Source of the DNA: Microplitis mediator
Lineage: Eukaryota > Arthropoda > Insecta > Hymenoptera > Braconidae
Direction of reading: 5' to 3'
Assembly (NCBI RefSeq): GCF_029852145.1
Contig: NC_079969.1
Coordinates: 18,781,798-18,845,797 of the forward strand
Length of the DNA: 64,000 nucleotides
Position numbers and translations under genes: made by a program. The stretch's first letter is position 1, and every line of letters starts with the position of its first letter. Below, piece after piece: positions 45,590 to 57,415 of the stretch. Below the pieces are notes generated by a model. It was not told the origin of the DNA, made no database searches, and saw only the letters and a program-made list of their open reading frames with translations.

Positions 45590-46750
45590 TCAATTTTGAT
45601 TCTTATGAGTTTCATATGCTTCTAAAATATTTTTATACAAATTTAATGCTTCCGTAGGATTTGTCGGAGTTTGAACATTGGGCACTAATAATTCCACCAA
45701 TTCTGCTATGATCGGATGAAACAATTGTGGTTCTTTTGTAAACTTATCCATTAATTTTTCAACTGTATTTTTGTTAACTAGCTTCTTGAAATCTCTACGT
45801 CGGTATTGATGAGGTAAGTTGAATAGTGCATTTGGCCGCCCAGCAACTAGATTTCGGGCTGCTTGTTTTCTGATCCGGTGTTCATTCCATAGCCTCCGAT
45901 TGTAATCCAAATCGTGTTTTAACAGTGGTCCAAAACAAAATTGGAGGCAATAAATGTGAAAATTACTTCCATCAAATAGACCTTTCAACTGCATACTTTT
46001 AAATAACTGAATGTAAAAATCCACTGTGTGCTGACGCATTCGACCCCAGTATGATTCGATTCGTTGATTTTTAACACTCTTTCCTTCGATGAAACTTCCC
46101 TTTCCAGCAAGTTTATCAGAGTGTTTACTACGTAAACAAGTTTGAAGAAGACCTATAAGTTGGTTTTCAGAACCTTTGTCACACCTGATTATTGTCGGGA
46201 GAAATTCTAGTTGCTTAACCGTTTTCAAGAAGTAATGAGCAGTAACTGCTGGGTTGTTATTTGTAGTTGCTACTTCTAACCATATAATTTTTCTTGAAAA
46301 GCCGTCTATGCAGCCATGTATAGCGAAGCCAAATTGCTTCAACTTGTCGTAACCGTCCAGATGCCACAAAAAGTTAGGCCCTGGGCTTAAGTATTGCCTT
46401 CGACGTAACTTATTTCCGAATCTGTTTGCAACTCCAACTGGATCTACGATTTTCAATATTTCGTACACAGTGTCTCTTTTTACTTTTAGGTGATACTGCA
46501 TTTTTAGTTTACTCCATAAACTTCTGTATCCCAAATTGTAGCCACATGAGTGAACCTCTTCAACAACAGCAGAAACGATGTCTTTGATGTCTGACTCCTT
46601 TACATATTTTCTTTTCAGTCCCATTGACGACATTATTCTTTTTATCGTGCTAATAGATTTAGAAATTCCATGCTTTTTCAACAACAATTCGCGTATTTGT
46701 AAGATTGTATAATTTTCTTGGAAGTATTTTTTTATTAAATTTTCCAACAT
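45590..46750 (-). CDS. Retroviral-integrase-type DDE transposase (IS3EU-like), intact
   Basis: Single 386-codon ORF. Residues 1-60 are an HTH-like N-terminus (YTILQIRELLLKKHGIS, STIKRIM). Residues 70-110 form a second helical region (GYRSLWSKLK). The catalytic core has D132 in FLWHLDGYDKL, D191 in IIRCDKGSEN and E232 in RIESYWGRMR, with the diagnostic block FAIHGCIDGFSRKIIWLEV. This family of integrase-core proteins is common as repeated genes in cnidarians, fishes and arthropods; I relate it to IS3-like eukaryotic transposons, but the superfamily name is from memory. It would bind the TIRs and catalyse strand transfer. It faces the kinase gene tail to tail. No stop or frameshift is present. 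Confidence 0.83.
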   Translation of the reverse strand: MLENLIKKYFQENYTILQIRELLLKKHGISKSISTIKRIMSSMGLKRKYVKESDIKDIVSAVVEEVHSCGYNLGYRSLWSKLKMQYHLKVKRDTVYEILKIVDPVGVANRFGNKLRRRQYLSPGPNFLWHLDGYDKLKQFGFAIHGCIDGFSRKIIWLEVATTNNNPAVTAHYFLKTVKQLEFLPTIIRCDKGSENQLIGLLQTCLRSKHSDKLAGKGSFIEGKSVKNQRIESYWGRMRQHTVDFYIQLFKSMQLKGLFDGSNFHIYCLQFCFGPLLKHDLDYNRRLWNEHRIRKQAARNLVAGRPNALFNLPHQYRRRDFKKLVNKNTVEKLMDKFTKEPQLFHPIIAELVELLVPNVQTPTNPTEALNLYKNILEAYETHKNQN

Positions 46751-47822
46751 GATGGCAAGCTTGTCTTTAATCGGTTTTACACAAAAATAATCTGATGGGC
46801 TCGAGAATTCAAAGAATTACCTGTAAATGATAAATTAATTGATTAATTAGCTATTCAAGAAACTCAACATTTTTTTTGTTCAATAGTATATAATTTTGTA
46901 CTTACAAATCAAAGGTTTTAATTGTTCATAACCTCTTAACGAAGATAAATAAAATTTCAAATTATTTGTCACTAGTGATTATAATAGACATTGGCGATAA
47001 TTTTTACATTTATATTATAAATTTTTATTATAATTATCAAATAACTTCATTGATTAATACGAATTAAACTTTTTTCTTTACTTGATGATATTTACTAGCA
47101 CTCAAAATTGTTTAATTGTAAACAAAATTTGTTGGTTAAAGAAAAGAGATAAAATATATTCATATTTTTTTACTTTCTCGTATCGATAATGTAGATGTTC
47201 TCATTTACCGGCACATCTTCACATGTGGTATGTGCACATGTTGGAAGTGGCCGTGTGGACTTGTGCTCATGTTGAAAGTGGCCGTGTGCAGCGCCACTTG
47301 GCTATAAGACAGCTGTGAGCCAACCCGGCTTCCGTAGTATTAGTGCAACAAAGATATACCGTTCACCCACTTAGGTGCGAGAATGAAAAAAAGTAAGAAC
47401 TTCTGATAAGGATGCAGAGTGATTTCATATGTTATTTGAAAAAACTTTAGCTAAAAAAAAAAAAATAATTTTTTTCTTTTTTTTTCATCATGCTGTACCC
47501 CCAAATTTATAGTAGCTGAAAATCTGTAAAAATTCTGAGGCGTAGCTGCTAATATAAGGATAAAGTCTACAGAGTTTCAAATTTTTCGAACAATTACTTT
47601 AGCTGGAATAAAAAATTAATTGTTCAATGCCAAAAACCCCGTGTTATTTAAATGGGAAACTTACATCGCTGTGCGGCACGGGTTGAAATTGAGATAGAGA
47701 CCTGAAACTTTGAGGATATTTTTTTTTATTTATTTCGAACCACATAAGCCTCTGGGAGCATAAAAATTCAAATATGTCCAAAATAAGGACCACCCTAATA
47801 TATATATATATATATATATATT

Positions 47823-48703
47823 AGGGTGGCGCAAAAAAACCGACTATTTTTTTTTTCCATCTCGCATGAAAATTTGTTGGTTTACGATGTTTTAAGAAGC
47901 CTCTCCACAAATCAGCTCAATTAAAAATTTTTAAGAGGTCGCTCACGAATTTTGAAAATATCAAAAATGATCGAAATTTGGATTTTTATTTGAAAAATTT
48001 TTTTTTTCTCGTGGAAGCAATAGTTTATGTTTGTAAAATCATGACTATGCTGAAAATTTCAGCCCAAAATTTAAATATTTAAACAGCGCTCAAGAATTTC
48101 AAATATTAACTGATAATTTGTAACTAATAGTTTGAATTAGTTTTTATAACTCAATTATTGTCATTCCACTTAAATATAACTTTTGCATACCCAAAAATAT
48201 ACGGGACAGTCTTAGACAATAAAATTTGGTAAGTTTTGAATAAGCGAAAAAACCTACAAATTGGATTAAAAAATAAAAAAGTATGTAAATAACTTATTAT
48301 TTTTATTTCTCGGGTTATATTTTCATTCATTGTCATGCAAATTGATGGTGAAAAAATCGAGAAGCTTTATTATTAATATTTAAGGGTCGCTCAAAAACGT
48401 CCAAGAGACTGCGCTCGGAAACATTCAAAAATTTTGAGCGCCGTTTAAATATTTATTTCGGGCTGAAATTTTCAGCATAGTCATGATTTTACAAATATAA
48501 ACTATTGCTGCCACGAGAAAAAAAAAAATTTTTTAATAAAAATCCGAATTTCGATCATTTTTGATATTTTCAAAATTCGTGAACGACCTCTTAAAAATTT
48601 TTTATCGTGCTGATTTGTGGAGAGCCTTCTTAAAACATCGTAAACCAACAAATTTTCATGCGAGATGGAAAAAAAAAAATAGTCGTTTTTTTTGCGCCAC
48701 CCT
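47823..48703. mobile_element. Palindromic MITE of the AGGGTG family (0.88 kb)
   Basis: Ends AGGGTGGCGCAAAAAAACCG and its inverse. Arms of about 430 bp pair through CATCTCGCATGAAAATTTG (47858) and CAAATTTTCATGCGAGATG (48649). It lies 26 bp from the kinase-bearing element, sharing its TA-repeat flank. No gene. Confidence 0.87.
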
Positions 48704-49688
48704 AGTGTGCTTATTAGATTGGTTTAGGTTGTGGTCTCAATATAATCAGTGACACACATATGCAAAACTTGAGGCGTTCTGCGAGCCTGTCTGACTGTCT
48801 CAGTATCTCCAGGTGAGGGTAAACCCCGACTGGACCACGCAGTGAAAAATAAAGTTTAAGAGAGAGAAAATTCGCTGAAGCTTACACTTGTAAAGGGAAA
48901 TGTTTAGAAACAATTAATATGTAATTTATAGAAAATCGATGAGTCTGGCATTTATTCGAGATGAGTCGTCTTACAAAATTTTATAATGACAGGTGAACAA
49001 TAAATTAGAATGAATGATGAATTTGACTCGACAATTAACTTTGAAAAGATTTATACTGACTCTACTGTTGTAAAAATTTAAGTGACTCTATTGACAATTT
49101 TATAATGACTCTATTAACAATTTTAAACTCAAGAAAACTCCACTCACTTCAACACTCTTACTCCAACAACTGTCCCGTGACCTCCGCCGATCTCTCCAAC
49201 AAGACTCCAGTAAATTTCTCTGGTCCTCTAGCCTCCTCGAACCCAATCCTTCGTCACTAGGTCCCAAGTCCATTTCCAAAACCCAATCCTCAATTGGTCC
49301 ACAGTAATTTATAATAACCAAAATAAGCTTCCACTCGCCAGTGGGCTTATAAGCTCTTGGCAATTGGCGTGTGTGTGAATAAATTTACACTAGATGTTGA
49401 ATGTGAATTTTATAGTAGTATATATATGTATCAGTGCGGGAAGTGCGTCCGTCTCTGATGAACGCCAGAAACCAAGAGAGCGTCTTTCGAAAATTACCGA
49501 GCCTCGTACCCCTCACTCGCAGGTTGGCCAACGTCTACAAGACAAAACTGCCCCAAAATCCGACAGCAGTGACCCCAGCGATGAGTAGGTTGTTGATTAT
49601 CGGCCGTTGTTGTAGGAGGAGGTCGCTCTCGTTTTTGCGCGAGTCGAATTTGAATTTAAATTTTAAAGATATAAATTTCACCCCGTTA
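48704..49688. other. Intergenic, with a GC-richer segment and a possible LTR end
   Basis: 48770-48870 and 49430-49630 are GC-richer. The small ORFs there (for example 49394-49588, Ser/Lys/Arg-rich) have no recognised relatives. The segment stops at CACCCCGTTACA (49679-49690), which has the form of an LTR 3' end and coincides with the truncated left side of the EnSpm-like element. I cannot find a matching 5' end. Confidence 0.35.
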
Positions 49689-50259
49689 CAATGGTTACTG
49701 TCTCCGAGTGCAATCAGTAGTATTGAGCACATTACGGGTATAGCAGTAATACTTACTCTTCAAACATCAATTGTTCAACTCTGGGAAAGTAACTATCACT
49801 CTTTATACTCATCTCTTTGCGGTACAACAGAGTTATGAGTAGTTGATACTTCACTTTTGTGACGAATGCCGGGCGCAGTAACCAGTCATGTCCCAAACCA
49901 CAATCACAATCGCACTGCGCACGCCTCGCAATCGCACGGCGCATGTTTCATCAAGGAGAAAAAAATAAAAATCACGACAGTCACAAGTGCGTATCATCGA
50001 GAAGTTTTTGTTCGCTTTGAAGATTTACACTTTTTTAGTATTATTGATTGATAATAAATTGAAAAAATCAATTTATGTGATACTATTTTTGTTTGTTAAT
50101 TAATTCATCAGGAGGTAAGTTTAAGGTAACAGTCAATATTGTTCTATTTATTTGTAAAATATTCTAACCTCAATGGGATGAATAATTTTTGAGTTAATTT
50201 TTTTTCTGTCTTTAATACAAAATTTACTATCATTAGTTAGAATAAAAAGTGAGAGTTTT

Positions 50260-51722
50260 ATGAGCTATCTTATCTGTTTTATTCATATTTACGGTGATAT
50301 TTTATATTCTCGACGTCAGTCGACGTCCGACCCGAATTCATCGTTTATTATTAACTCATCAGAGGTACAAACGAATGATATTTCCAATTCGAATTTTTTA
50401 ATTGTGAATCAGATTTATTCTAATAAAGAAAATACAGATTTACCACTTGCAGCCCTTAATATTACCAATGTTTATCACGTGTTTCCTTCTTCACGTAAAT
50501 ATTTGATAACATTTTTGAATAATAGTCTCGAAGGCCTGTTGATTCTATATTATTATGAGAAACACAATTCTTTATCTCACATTATGATGAATAATTTAAC
50601 ACGGCTTCTTGTAAATCAAGAAGTACAAATTTTGTTGATGAAAGAAAATAGAACTTTGAATAATCCGTTAAAAAAACTAGAGTAAGCCTCAACATTTCAT
50701 ATACACATACATGTATATACATATTTGTCAATCTGTATGAGAGAATGTATTCCTTTATATACAAAACTTGCAGAGTATCTCCAAAAATTTTAATTCAGCT
50801 GGCTGAAGAAATAAACGTAAAATTTAAAGAACGAACTGGCACTTTTTATACACCTGGACAAGGGGATAAGAATCACAGAGTTGGTCCTTCAGGAAAGCTC
50901 ATTTCCCGCATAAACTATATGCGTAATATATTAATTGAGTGTGAAATCTTACATTTTGTTGATAAAGATAGCTCATTCGATTTTCCTGTAATTCCTTTAG
51001 GTAGATAACTCATAGAAATTTCAAATTCATTTTTTTTTCATTTATTTTTTTTTTTTTATTTAAAGATTCTGACAGTAAACTTACTTTACTAAGAGAAAAT
51101 TCAGCAGAGTGGTCTTTAATAGAAGCCGGGAACGAAACTTATTTATTGAGACAAGTATTAATTAAAAACAAACCAAATCAGGGAATTTGGGAATTTTCAG
51201 AGTTTCCTTGCCTAGCTTCTAGTAAAGGATCATCATTAGTAAGTCATATATAATTATCTACTTAGTCGATTCGATTTTTTAAAACATGTTTAATTATTAA
51301 TTATTAGGGCTTAATATTCAAATAACAACTATATATTATTTATTTTAGATAATTGCAGACTACAATAAAAAATACCCGGACAATAATATTAATATTAAAG
51401 ACAAATGGGATTTGATATGAAATGCTTTAGAGAAATTTATTGCATTAAAAAAAATTAGTGATGAAGCTGAAATCTTATCAAAAGAAGTAGTAAATTCATC
51501 GAAAGGTATTCATTTTCTTTCGAATCAACATAAAATAATTTAAAGCATTAATTAAATTGTACTTCGTTTAATTTTAACAGAAAACAAAGATGCAATAATT
51601 TTAATGTTATTGCCTTATGTAATTAAAGCGCCTGCATTACCTGTTACAAAAGAAAAGTAATAAGCCACCCAATAAACGGAAAAAAGTAAAACCTAAAACA
51701 CCTTCTGAGCCAGAGAACAATA
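50260..51722 (+). pseudogene. EnSpm-like element protein, N-terminal exons
   Basis: Exon-like blocks are 50260-50683 (RNSLEG-type hydrophobic region ending PLKKLE), 50773-51001 (PKILIQLAEEINVKF, TPGQGDKNHRVGPSGKLISR), 51064-51239 (LLRENSAEWSLIEAGNETYL, IWEFSEFPCLAS), 51348-51506 (one internal TGA), and 51582-51722 (VIKAPALPVTKEK, then after a frameshift a Lys/Pro-rich tail). Boundaries have plausible GT-AG sites. The LAEEI...GKLISR block recurs in insect element-encoded proteins preceding the Tnp2-like part. A DNA-binding role is likely but not shown. It continues after the nested insertions at 54750. Confidence 0.5.
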
Positions 51723-53034
51723 AACGTGAATAGGAAACATTTATTGTTCATGTCAATGTATGTATGCCCGTATGAAAAAACCATATACTGTCGATAATAT
51801 ATAAAAAAATATATGGTAAATAACTGAACATATATAGCGACAAAATTATTGATATTGATTAATATATGATTTATCATATATAATAATGTATACGTTTAAT
51901 ATTATAATAATCCATATCATTCATAATAGATGTGATTACATACATGTGGTATTGTATCAAAAACTATCTGTCCGCTTTATATATTAATTTATAACGTAAA
52001 ATATATGTTTCATCTTATAAATTAATTTATAATTTCAATATTATTATAATCTATATAATTTATATTATATGTAATTGTATACGTATGATATTACATCTCA
52101 AATTATATTCTCGTTTTATATATAAACTCATAATTTTAATATTATAATAATTTCGGTAATATTATACATAAATAATTTAAAAAATACACTCATACCAAAA
52201 ATTAAAGGAACAAAAAAATTTTAGAAATTTATTACCGGTTTTTGCAAGACTGTAACTTCATGAAAAATAACCGTATCAAGATTAAAAAAAAGCATTTTAT
52301 AGCTTGAAATCTCTAGTTTCATATTTGTACAAATATATATAAACATATATCTATATAAATATATATTTACATACATTTATACAACTATATGTGAACATAT
52401 ATTTATATACCCGGGAAAAAATCACCATGCATGATCATGTATGATCATGCAGGATTCATGCATGATTCGTGCCTGATCGTGCATGATTCATGCATAATTC
52501 AGGCTTGATCCTGCATGATTCATGCATAATTCAGGCTTGATCCTGCATGACTCATTCATGGTCAGGCATGACTCATTCGTGATCAAGCATGATCATGCAT
52601 GACTCATTCTAGATCAAGCTTGCGCATGCATTAAGTTTGAAATAATTGTATCCAGAGATATTATCCATCAGGAAAGGTCATGCTTGAGCATGCTCTATTA
52701 TGCATGACCATGCATGGTTCATACTTGATCATGCATAACTCATTCATGGCCAGACATGACTCATTGGTGATCAAGCATGATCATGCATGGCTCATTCTAG
52801 ATTAGACTTGTTCATAACTTACGTTATGAATAATTGTCTACAGAGATATTATTTATCAGGAAAGGTCATGATTGAGCATGCTCTGTCATGCATGACCATA
52901 CATGGTTCATACTTGATCATGTATAACTCATTTGTGATCAAGCATGATCATGCATGATTCATTCTAGATCAGGCTTGCTCATGACTTACGTTAGAAATCA
53001 TTGTATCTCGAGTTTTTTATATATAGTGGAAACC

Positions 53035-53193
53035 CATTTAAATATAGTGGAAACCTAAACATGCAAACTTCTCAATAAGACAATTTATAGATAAATTGAG
53101 AAAAATATAGATAGCCCGAACTGGGAATCGAACCCAGACCAATTCGGTATCACGCCGAGTGCTCTACCAGTTGAGCTATCCGGCACTATACTA
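53035..53193 (-). mobile_element. tRNA-derived SINE, copy 1
   Basis: The minus strand reads GCCGGATAGCTCAACTGG, TAGAGC, then TCTGGGTTCGATTCCCAG and TTCGGGC. These are Pol III A and B boxes and an acceptor end resembling tRNA-Lys (usual GCCCGGATAGCTCAGT). The acceptor has a one-base deletion and position 33 is not U, so it is not a working tRNA. The tail (CTATATTTTTCTCAATTTATC, AGTTTGCATGTTTAGG, TTTCCACTATATTTAAA) is the same as at 62128-62205. A second tail fragment lies at 53255-53285. Confidence 0.8.
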
Positions 53194-53435
53194 TATTCCA
53201 TTCAATTTGATCTATAACTTATTGAGCCACACCGTCCATCGTACGGTAATACACCATTCAAATATAGTGGAAACCTAAACATATTAATAGTTAAATAAAT
53301 AAAAAAACAATTTGTATTCATAAATATTAATTGTTTAATGCATTAAGTGAATAATATGTTAAAAACAGTTTTTAATGAAAGTTCAAAATAAAAGAACCAA
53401 TGAAAATTGATAAATTACTCTCTATCATTTGTATA

Positions 53436-54339
53436 GTACGATTAATTATATACCTTAGTTTCTAATACTTACAGCAACATCTTTCAAATAAATAAGCTAT
53501 GGGAATGCATGTGCATGCATAATAACGCGTGCTCATGTATGGGAATGCCTGATCGTATTTTTCATAAGCAGCCAATATTTAAATACGACCAAACGTGCTC
53601 GAGAGGAATCACAGATTATAAAATCATATGCCTGCTCAGGGAAGATCATGCATGATAATGTATGATCATGCATGATAATGTATGGTCATGCATGATCATG
53701 CCTGGCCAAAATCCAGGTCTGATCATGCATGACTGGGCACGATCATGACTTCTCAGGCAGAATCATGCATGATCATGACTGCTCAGGCAAAATCATGCCT
53801 GTTCATGTCTGGCCAAAATTCAGGCCTGATCATGCATGAGATTTAAGCCTGCTCAGGCATGATCATGCATGCTGATTTTTTCACGGGGTACGATTAATTA
53901 TATACCTTAGTTTCTAATACTTACAGCAACATCTTTCAAATAAATAAGCTATGGGAATGCATGTGCATGCATAATAACGCGTGCTCATGTATGGGAATGC
54001 CTGATCGTAATTTTCATAAGCAGCCAATATTTAAATACGACCAAACGTGCTCGAGAGGAATCACAGATTATAAAATCATATGCCTGCTCAGGGAAGATCA
54101 TGCATGATAATGTATGATCATGCATGATAATGTATGGTCATGCATGATCATGCCTGGCCAAAATCCAGGTCTGATCATGCATGACTGGGCACGATCATGA
54201 CTTCTCAGGCAGAATCATGCATGATCATGACTGCTCAGGCAAAATCATGCCTGTTCATGTCTGGCCAAAATTCAGGCCTGATCATGCATGAGATTTAAGC
54301 CTGCTCAGGCATGATCATGCATGCTGATTTTTTCACGGG
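53436..54339 (+). repeat. 452-bp tandem duplication
   Basis: 53436-53887 and 53888-54339 are almost identical; I noticed one base difference (CGTATTTTTC against CGTAATTTTC). The duplication includes the right terminus of the palindrome-array element, so the first copy ends in an internal CACGGG. Confidence 0.9.
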
Positions 54340-54749
54340 TAATTATATATTTACATGTGTAGATATTATATGTCAATCATATAATTAAATCATATATCTT
54401 ATTTTATAACTTAAAGTATAGTATAAAATATTATAAGTTAGCATGTAAAAAAAATATATTACCGATATATATGTTGCAAATTATAAAATCATATAATATT
54501 TCGGCAAAATTTTGTATATGGCTCCATATATGACTTCTTATAATTCCATATAGTTTATCATATATTTTGAATTATACTGAAGCTCATATATTGCTTTTTC
54601 ATACGGGTGAGTTGTAAAATTGTTTAAATGAAAGATATGATTACGTATCTTTCTATGTATATTAACGTTAATTAACATTTTTATAATATCCTCAAAAACG
54701 TGTTTCTTGATTTTTAAAATAAAATAAATGATATTTTATTCTTATTAGA

Positions 54750-57415
54750 TTGCAGCTGATGTGGATAAAAGAATCAAAGAGCAGAAAATTTATTTAAATT
54801 CTGTAAAAGAATGACAGCAGCCTTTTTTGGTATTTGTTGGGCCTTCATCGTCTTTGGAAGCATTTTATGGTGTCATTGATGCGGTTCGATATAAGAGAAT
54901 CTGTTCTTGAAGCATTGGATTTAACTTTCCGAATTTTCTTCACATGCAACTGCGAATATCCTAAGTCAACGCAACAAACGTGGTTGTTCATTCAAAAAGT
55001 GTGTTACAGTTTAACAGATCAAGGAGATAAATGTTCAACATTCTTAAATAAGGCTTCAACTTTTTTCGAAAAGGAACTGAACATTGCAATAGATTGATAT
55101 TAAGTGTTGAGGATTAGTGTGCTTTTATTAAGTTTGAGTCAAGATTTATTATTAATATATTTAATATATACAAATACATATTAATTTTAAACCAAAAAAT
55201 ATTTTATTTAACTATTTTTAAGTCAATAGGTTTAATAATAAAAACAATAAATCCATTATCATTTTCTAAATCTTTATCAGCAGCTGCAGCTGATTTTGTA
55301 AGTAAATTATATAGTATTTCAGATTTGCCACGTAATCATGTTCATGAACTTCTAAAAGATTTTACTGGCTTTTTGCAGAATGACTTGATCGTTTTGTTAT
55401 TAAATAATCTAATAGAAAAATGTAAAATTTTAGATGATTCTTCAGAATCTATTACAGCTTATAAAGAAATGATTAGTAATGTTTTGAATCCATTCGAGTC
55501 TTTTAAAAGCGAATATAATTGTTTTCAATACTTTGAAAATGCAAAAGCGTACATCCCTCCGCATGAAATAATTGTTGGTGAAAAAGATGTATATAAAAAA
55601 AGTGAAGGAAAAACAATTTTAGATAAAAAAAATATTACTATTCAGTTCATTCCATCTCGAATTGTTTTAAAACAGTTTTTCCAGTTGCCAAACATACTAA
55701 ATGAAACCTTAGAATATCTAGATGAATTAGAAAAAAATAATGTCCTTATTAAAAATATTGTTCAGTGTGAACGTTGGAAGAGAAAAAAGAAGCTATTTGG
55801 TAATAAATCAGTGGTGCCTATTTTTATCTATCAGGATGATTACGGAACCAATAACCCTTTAGGTAGTCATAAAGGCTGAAGGAAGATGGGAGCAGTTTAT
55901 ATTTTAATACCGTATTTGCCTCCGCATTTATCATCAAAAACTGAAAATATATTTCTGCTATCTTTATATAAATCAAATGATGTGAATTATATTAATTTAC
56001 GAACAATATTAGCACAGTCAGTTAAAGAGTTAGCGTTTTTGGAATCTTCCGGAATTTAAATTTCTACTGATTCTGGTCTGACTCAGATTTATTTCTCACT
56101 AGCTGGTGTAATCGGTGATAATCTTGCCGTTCATTCCGCGCTCGGGTTTATCGGTAGTTTTTCAGCAAATTTTCCGTTTAGGTTTTGTAAAATTAACCGT
56201 AAAGATATTAATTCTACCTTTGACACATCTCTATGTAAATTACGTACAGAAGACAATTACGAAGAAGACTTGAAAAATAATGACTCAAGTAAAACTGGCA
56301 TTTCTGGTCCTTCTATATTCAGTGCTCATCTGAAGACAGCTTCAACAATTGATCTCATGACCGTAGACGCAATGCACGGCATATTGGAAGGTATCGGCGA
56401 GTATGATTTGGGTATGATAATTCATCATTTTATTACAGTAGAAAGGTTACTTTCTCTTCAAGATATAAATAATCGCATCGATGGATTTTTGTATGGTGAT
56501 GAAGTACGCAATAAGCCACGAGACTTAAAACCTAATCAATTAAAACCTCGTTTCATTAAAATGTCAGCTAGTGAATCCCGCTGTTTTATTCAAAACATTG
56601 GTTTATTAATCGGCGATTGGATCCCTCCTAAACATCTTCATTGGCAACTTATAATTTTATTAAAGGAAATATTAGATATTGTCACTGCAACAGTGATTTA
56701 TGAAGGTTTATCTGATTACTTAGCCAACTTAATACAAGAATACTTGAGTTCATTAGCTACATTATTTCCCGGAGGTTTAAAGCCCAAACATCATTTCTTA
56801 CTACATTATCCCTGAGTAATGGAGTTGAAGGGACCGATATGGAACATGAATTCGATGAGGCCAGAAAGTAGAAATCGAGATTCAAAATTATTTACCGATG
56901 TAACTCTCAATCGTACAAATGTTGCTAAGACAGTAGCTGTTAGAGCTCAGTTAGTTTTAAATTATCGATTAAGATACAAGCCTGTGAATGATGAGCTTCA
57001 CGAGAGTGGTAAATTTACGATTAAATCAGCTCAAAGTCTTTCGGAATATCATTCCTATCCATCATTATTATCTTTAAAAAATTCTGACAACGTTGCTGAG
57101 TTTGAATATATTAAATTCAGAAACAAAGAAATAAAAAAAAATGTTATTTTAATGATGCCTACGGAATCGGACCGCTGTTTTTTTAATGTTCATACTATAA
57201 TTAAGTATAATTCTTAAAGCTTGTGTATTATTATAAAAGAAATAACTGATTATACATATTATCATGAACATTTTCAGTCGTATAAGCTTCATGGAAGTGC
57301 TATTTATTCAAAATCGTGGCAAGTTTTAACGCTTGATGAACTAAAATACTGTTCTGTAAGCCGTATTAGTCGCAATGGTAATGGATTCCAATATATTCCT
57401 AAACGATGGATATGA
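54750..57415 (+). pseudogene. EnSpm/CACTA-like (Tnp2-related) transposase, C-terminal part
   Basis: After the insertions the protein resumes with DVDKRIKEQKIYLNSVKE (stop) QQPFLVFVG and VLEALDLTFRIFF (54834-55097). It then continues from 55325. Family landmarks are VVPIFIYQDDYGTNNPLGSH (55815), KMGAVYILIPYLPP, GVIGDNLAVHSALGFIGSFS, NFPFRFCKINR, IDLMTVDAMHGILEGIGEYD (56348), NKPRDLKPNQLKPRFIKMSA, GLKPKHHFLLHYP, and NMNSMRPESRNRDSKLFTDV (56846). This order matches animal element proteins related to CACTA Tnp2; the acidic residues in QDDY and DAMH...E are candidates for the catalytic site. In-frame stops occur near 55877, 56057, 56813 and 57217. The CACTA placement is from motif memory; Plavaka or a neighbouring KDZ-type group is possible. 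Confidence 0.65.

Larger units (their letters stand above)
40997..47796. mobile_element. 6.8-kb TIR transposon carrying a DDE integrase gene and a protein kinase gene
   Basis: Terminal sequences are AGGGTGGTCCTTATTTTGGA and its inverse, each next to TA repeats. The right arm is about 690 bp (47105-47796). The left arm is the same length after removing a Tc1-like MITE (41455-42219). Matching landmarks include TAGCCAAGTGGCGCTGCACA (42262) with its inverse at 47291, and the CCCATTTAAATAACAC subterminal motif at 41139. Between the arms are a three-exon kinase gene (+, 42566-44837) and an intact integrase-type transposase gene (-, 45590-46750), convergent, about 750 bp apart. Both ORFs are unbroken, so the element may be recent and possibly autonomous. 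That the kinase belongs to the element follows from its position inside both arms; that it aids transposition is unknown. Confidence 0.85.
52410..54339. mobile_element. CCCGGGAAAAAATCA-ended palindrome-array element, TSD TA, nested
   Basis: Starts CCCGGGAAAAAATCA and ends TGATTTTTTCACGGG, flanked by TA (52408-52409, 54340-54341). The interior is packed with TGATCATGCATGATCATG and relatives (TGATCA, GCATGC, CAGGCATGATC). It contains a SINE (53035-53193) and a 452-bp direct duplication (53436-54339). It shares terminal form with 11266-12703 but has CATGCATG where that copy has TATATAT. Confidence 0.82.
51767..54607. mobile_element. CCCGTATGAAAAAA-ended palindrome-array element, TSD TG
   Basis: Ends CCCGTATGAAAAAACC and GCTTTTTCATACGGG, flanked by TG on both sides (51765-51766, 54608-54609). 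The interior is (TA)-rich with repeated TATATAAT, ATCATATAT and CATATAT half-palindromes on both sides of the nested element 52410-54339. No coding capacity. Confidence 0.75.

Noticed and set aside
50582..50764. Antisense ORF in the EnSpm-like gene
   Set aside because: Shadow of the coding exon on the other strand.
53113..53186. A functional tRNA gene
   Set aside because: The acceptor stem has mismatches, position 33 is not U and the anticodon is unclear; an identical non-tRNA tail at a second copy shows it is a SINE.
52410..54339. CRISPR-like array
   Set aside because: Repeats are short, palindromic and not separated by unique spacers; this is eukaryotic DNA with transposon ends.
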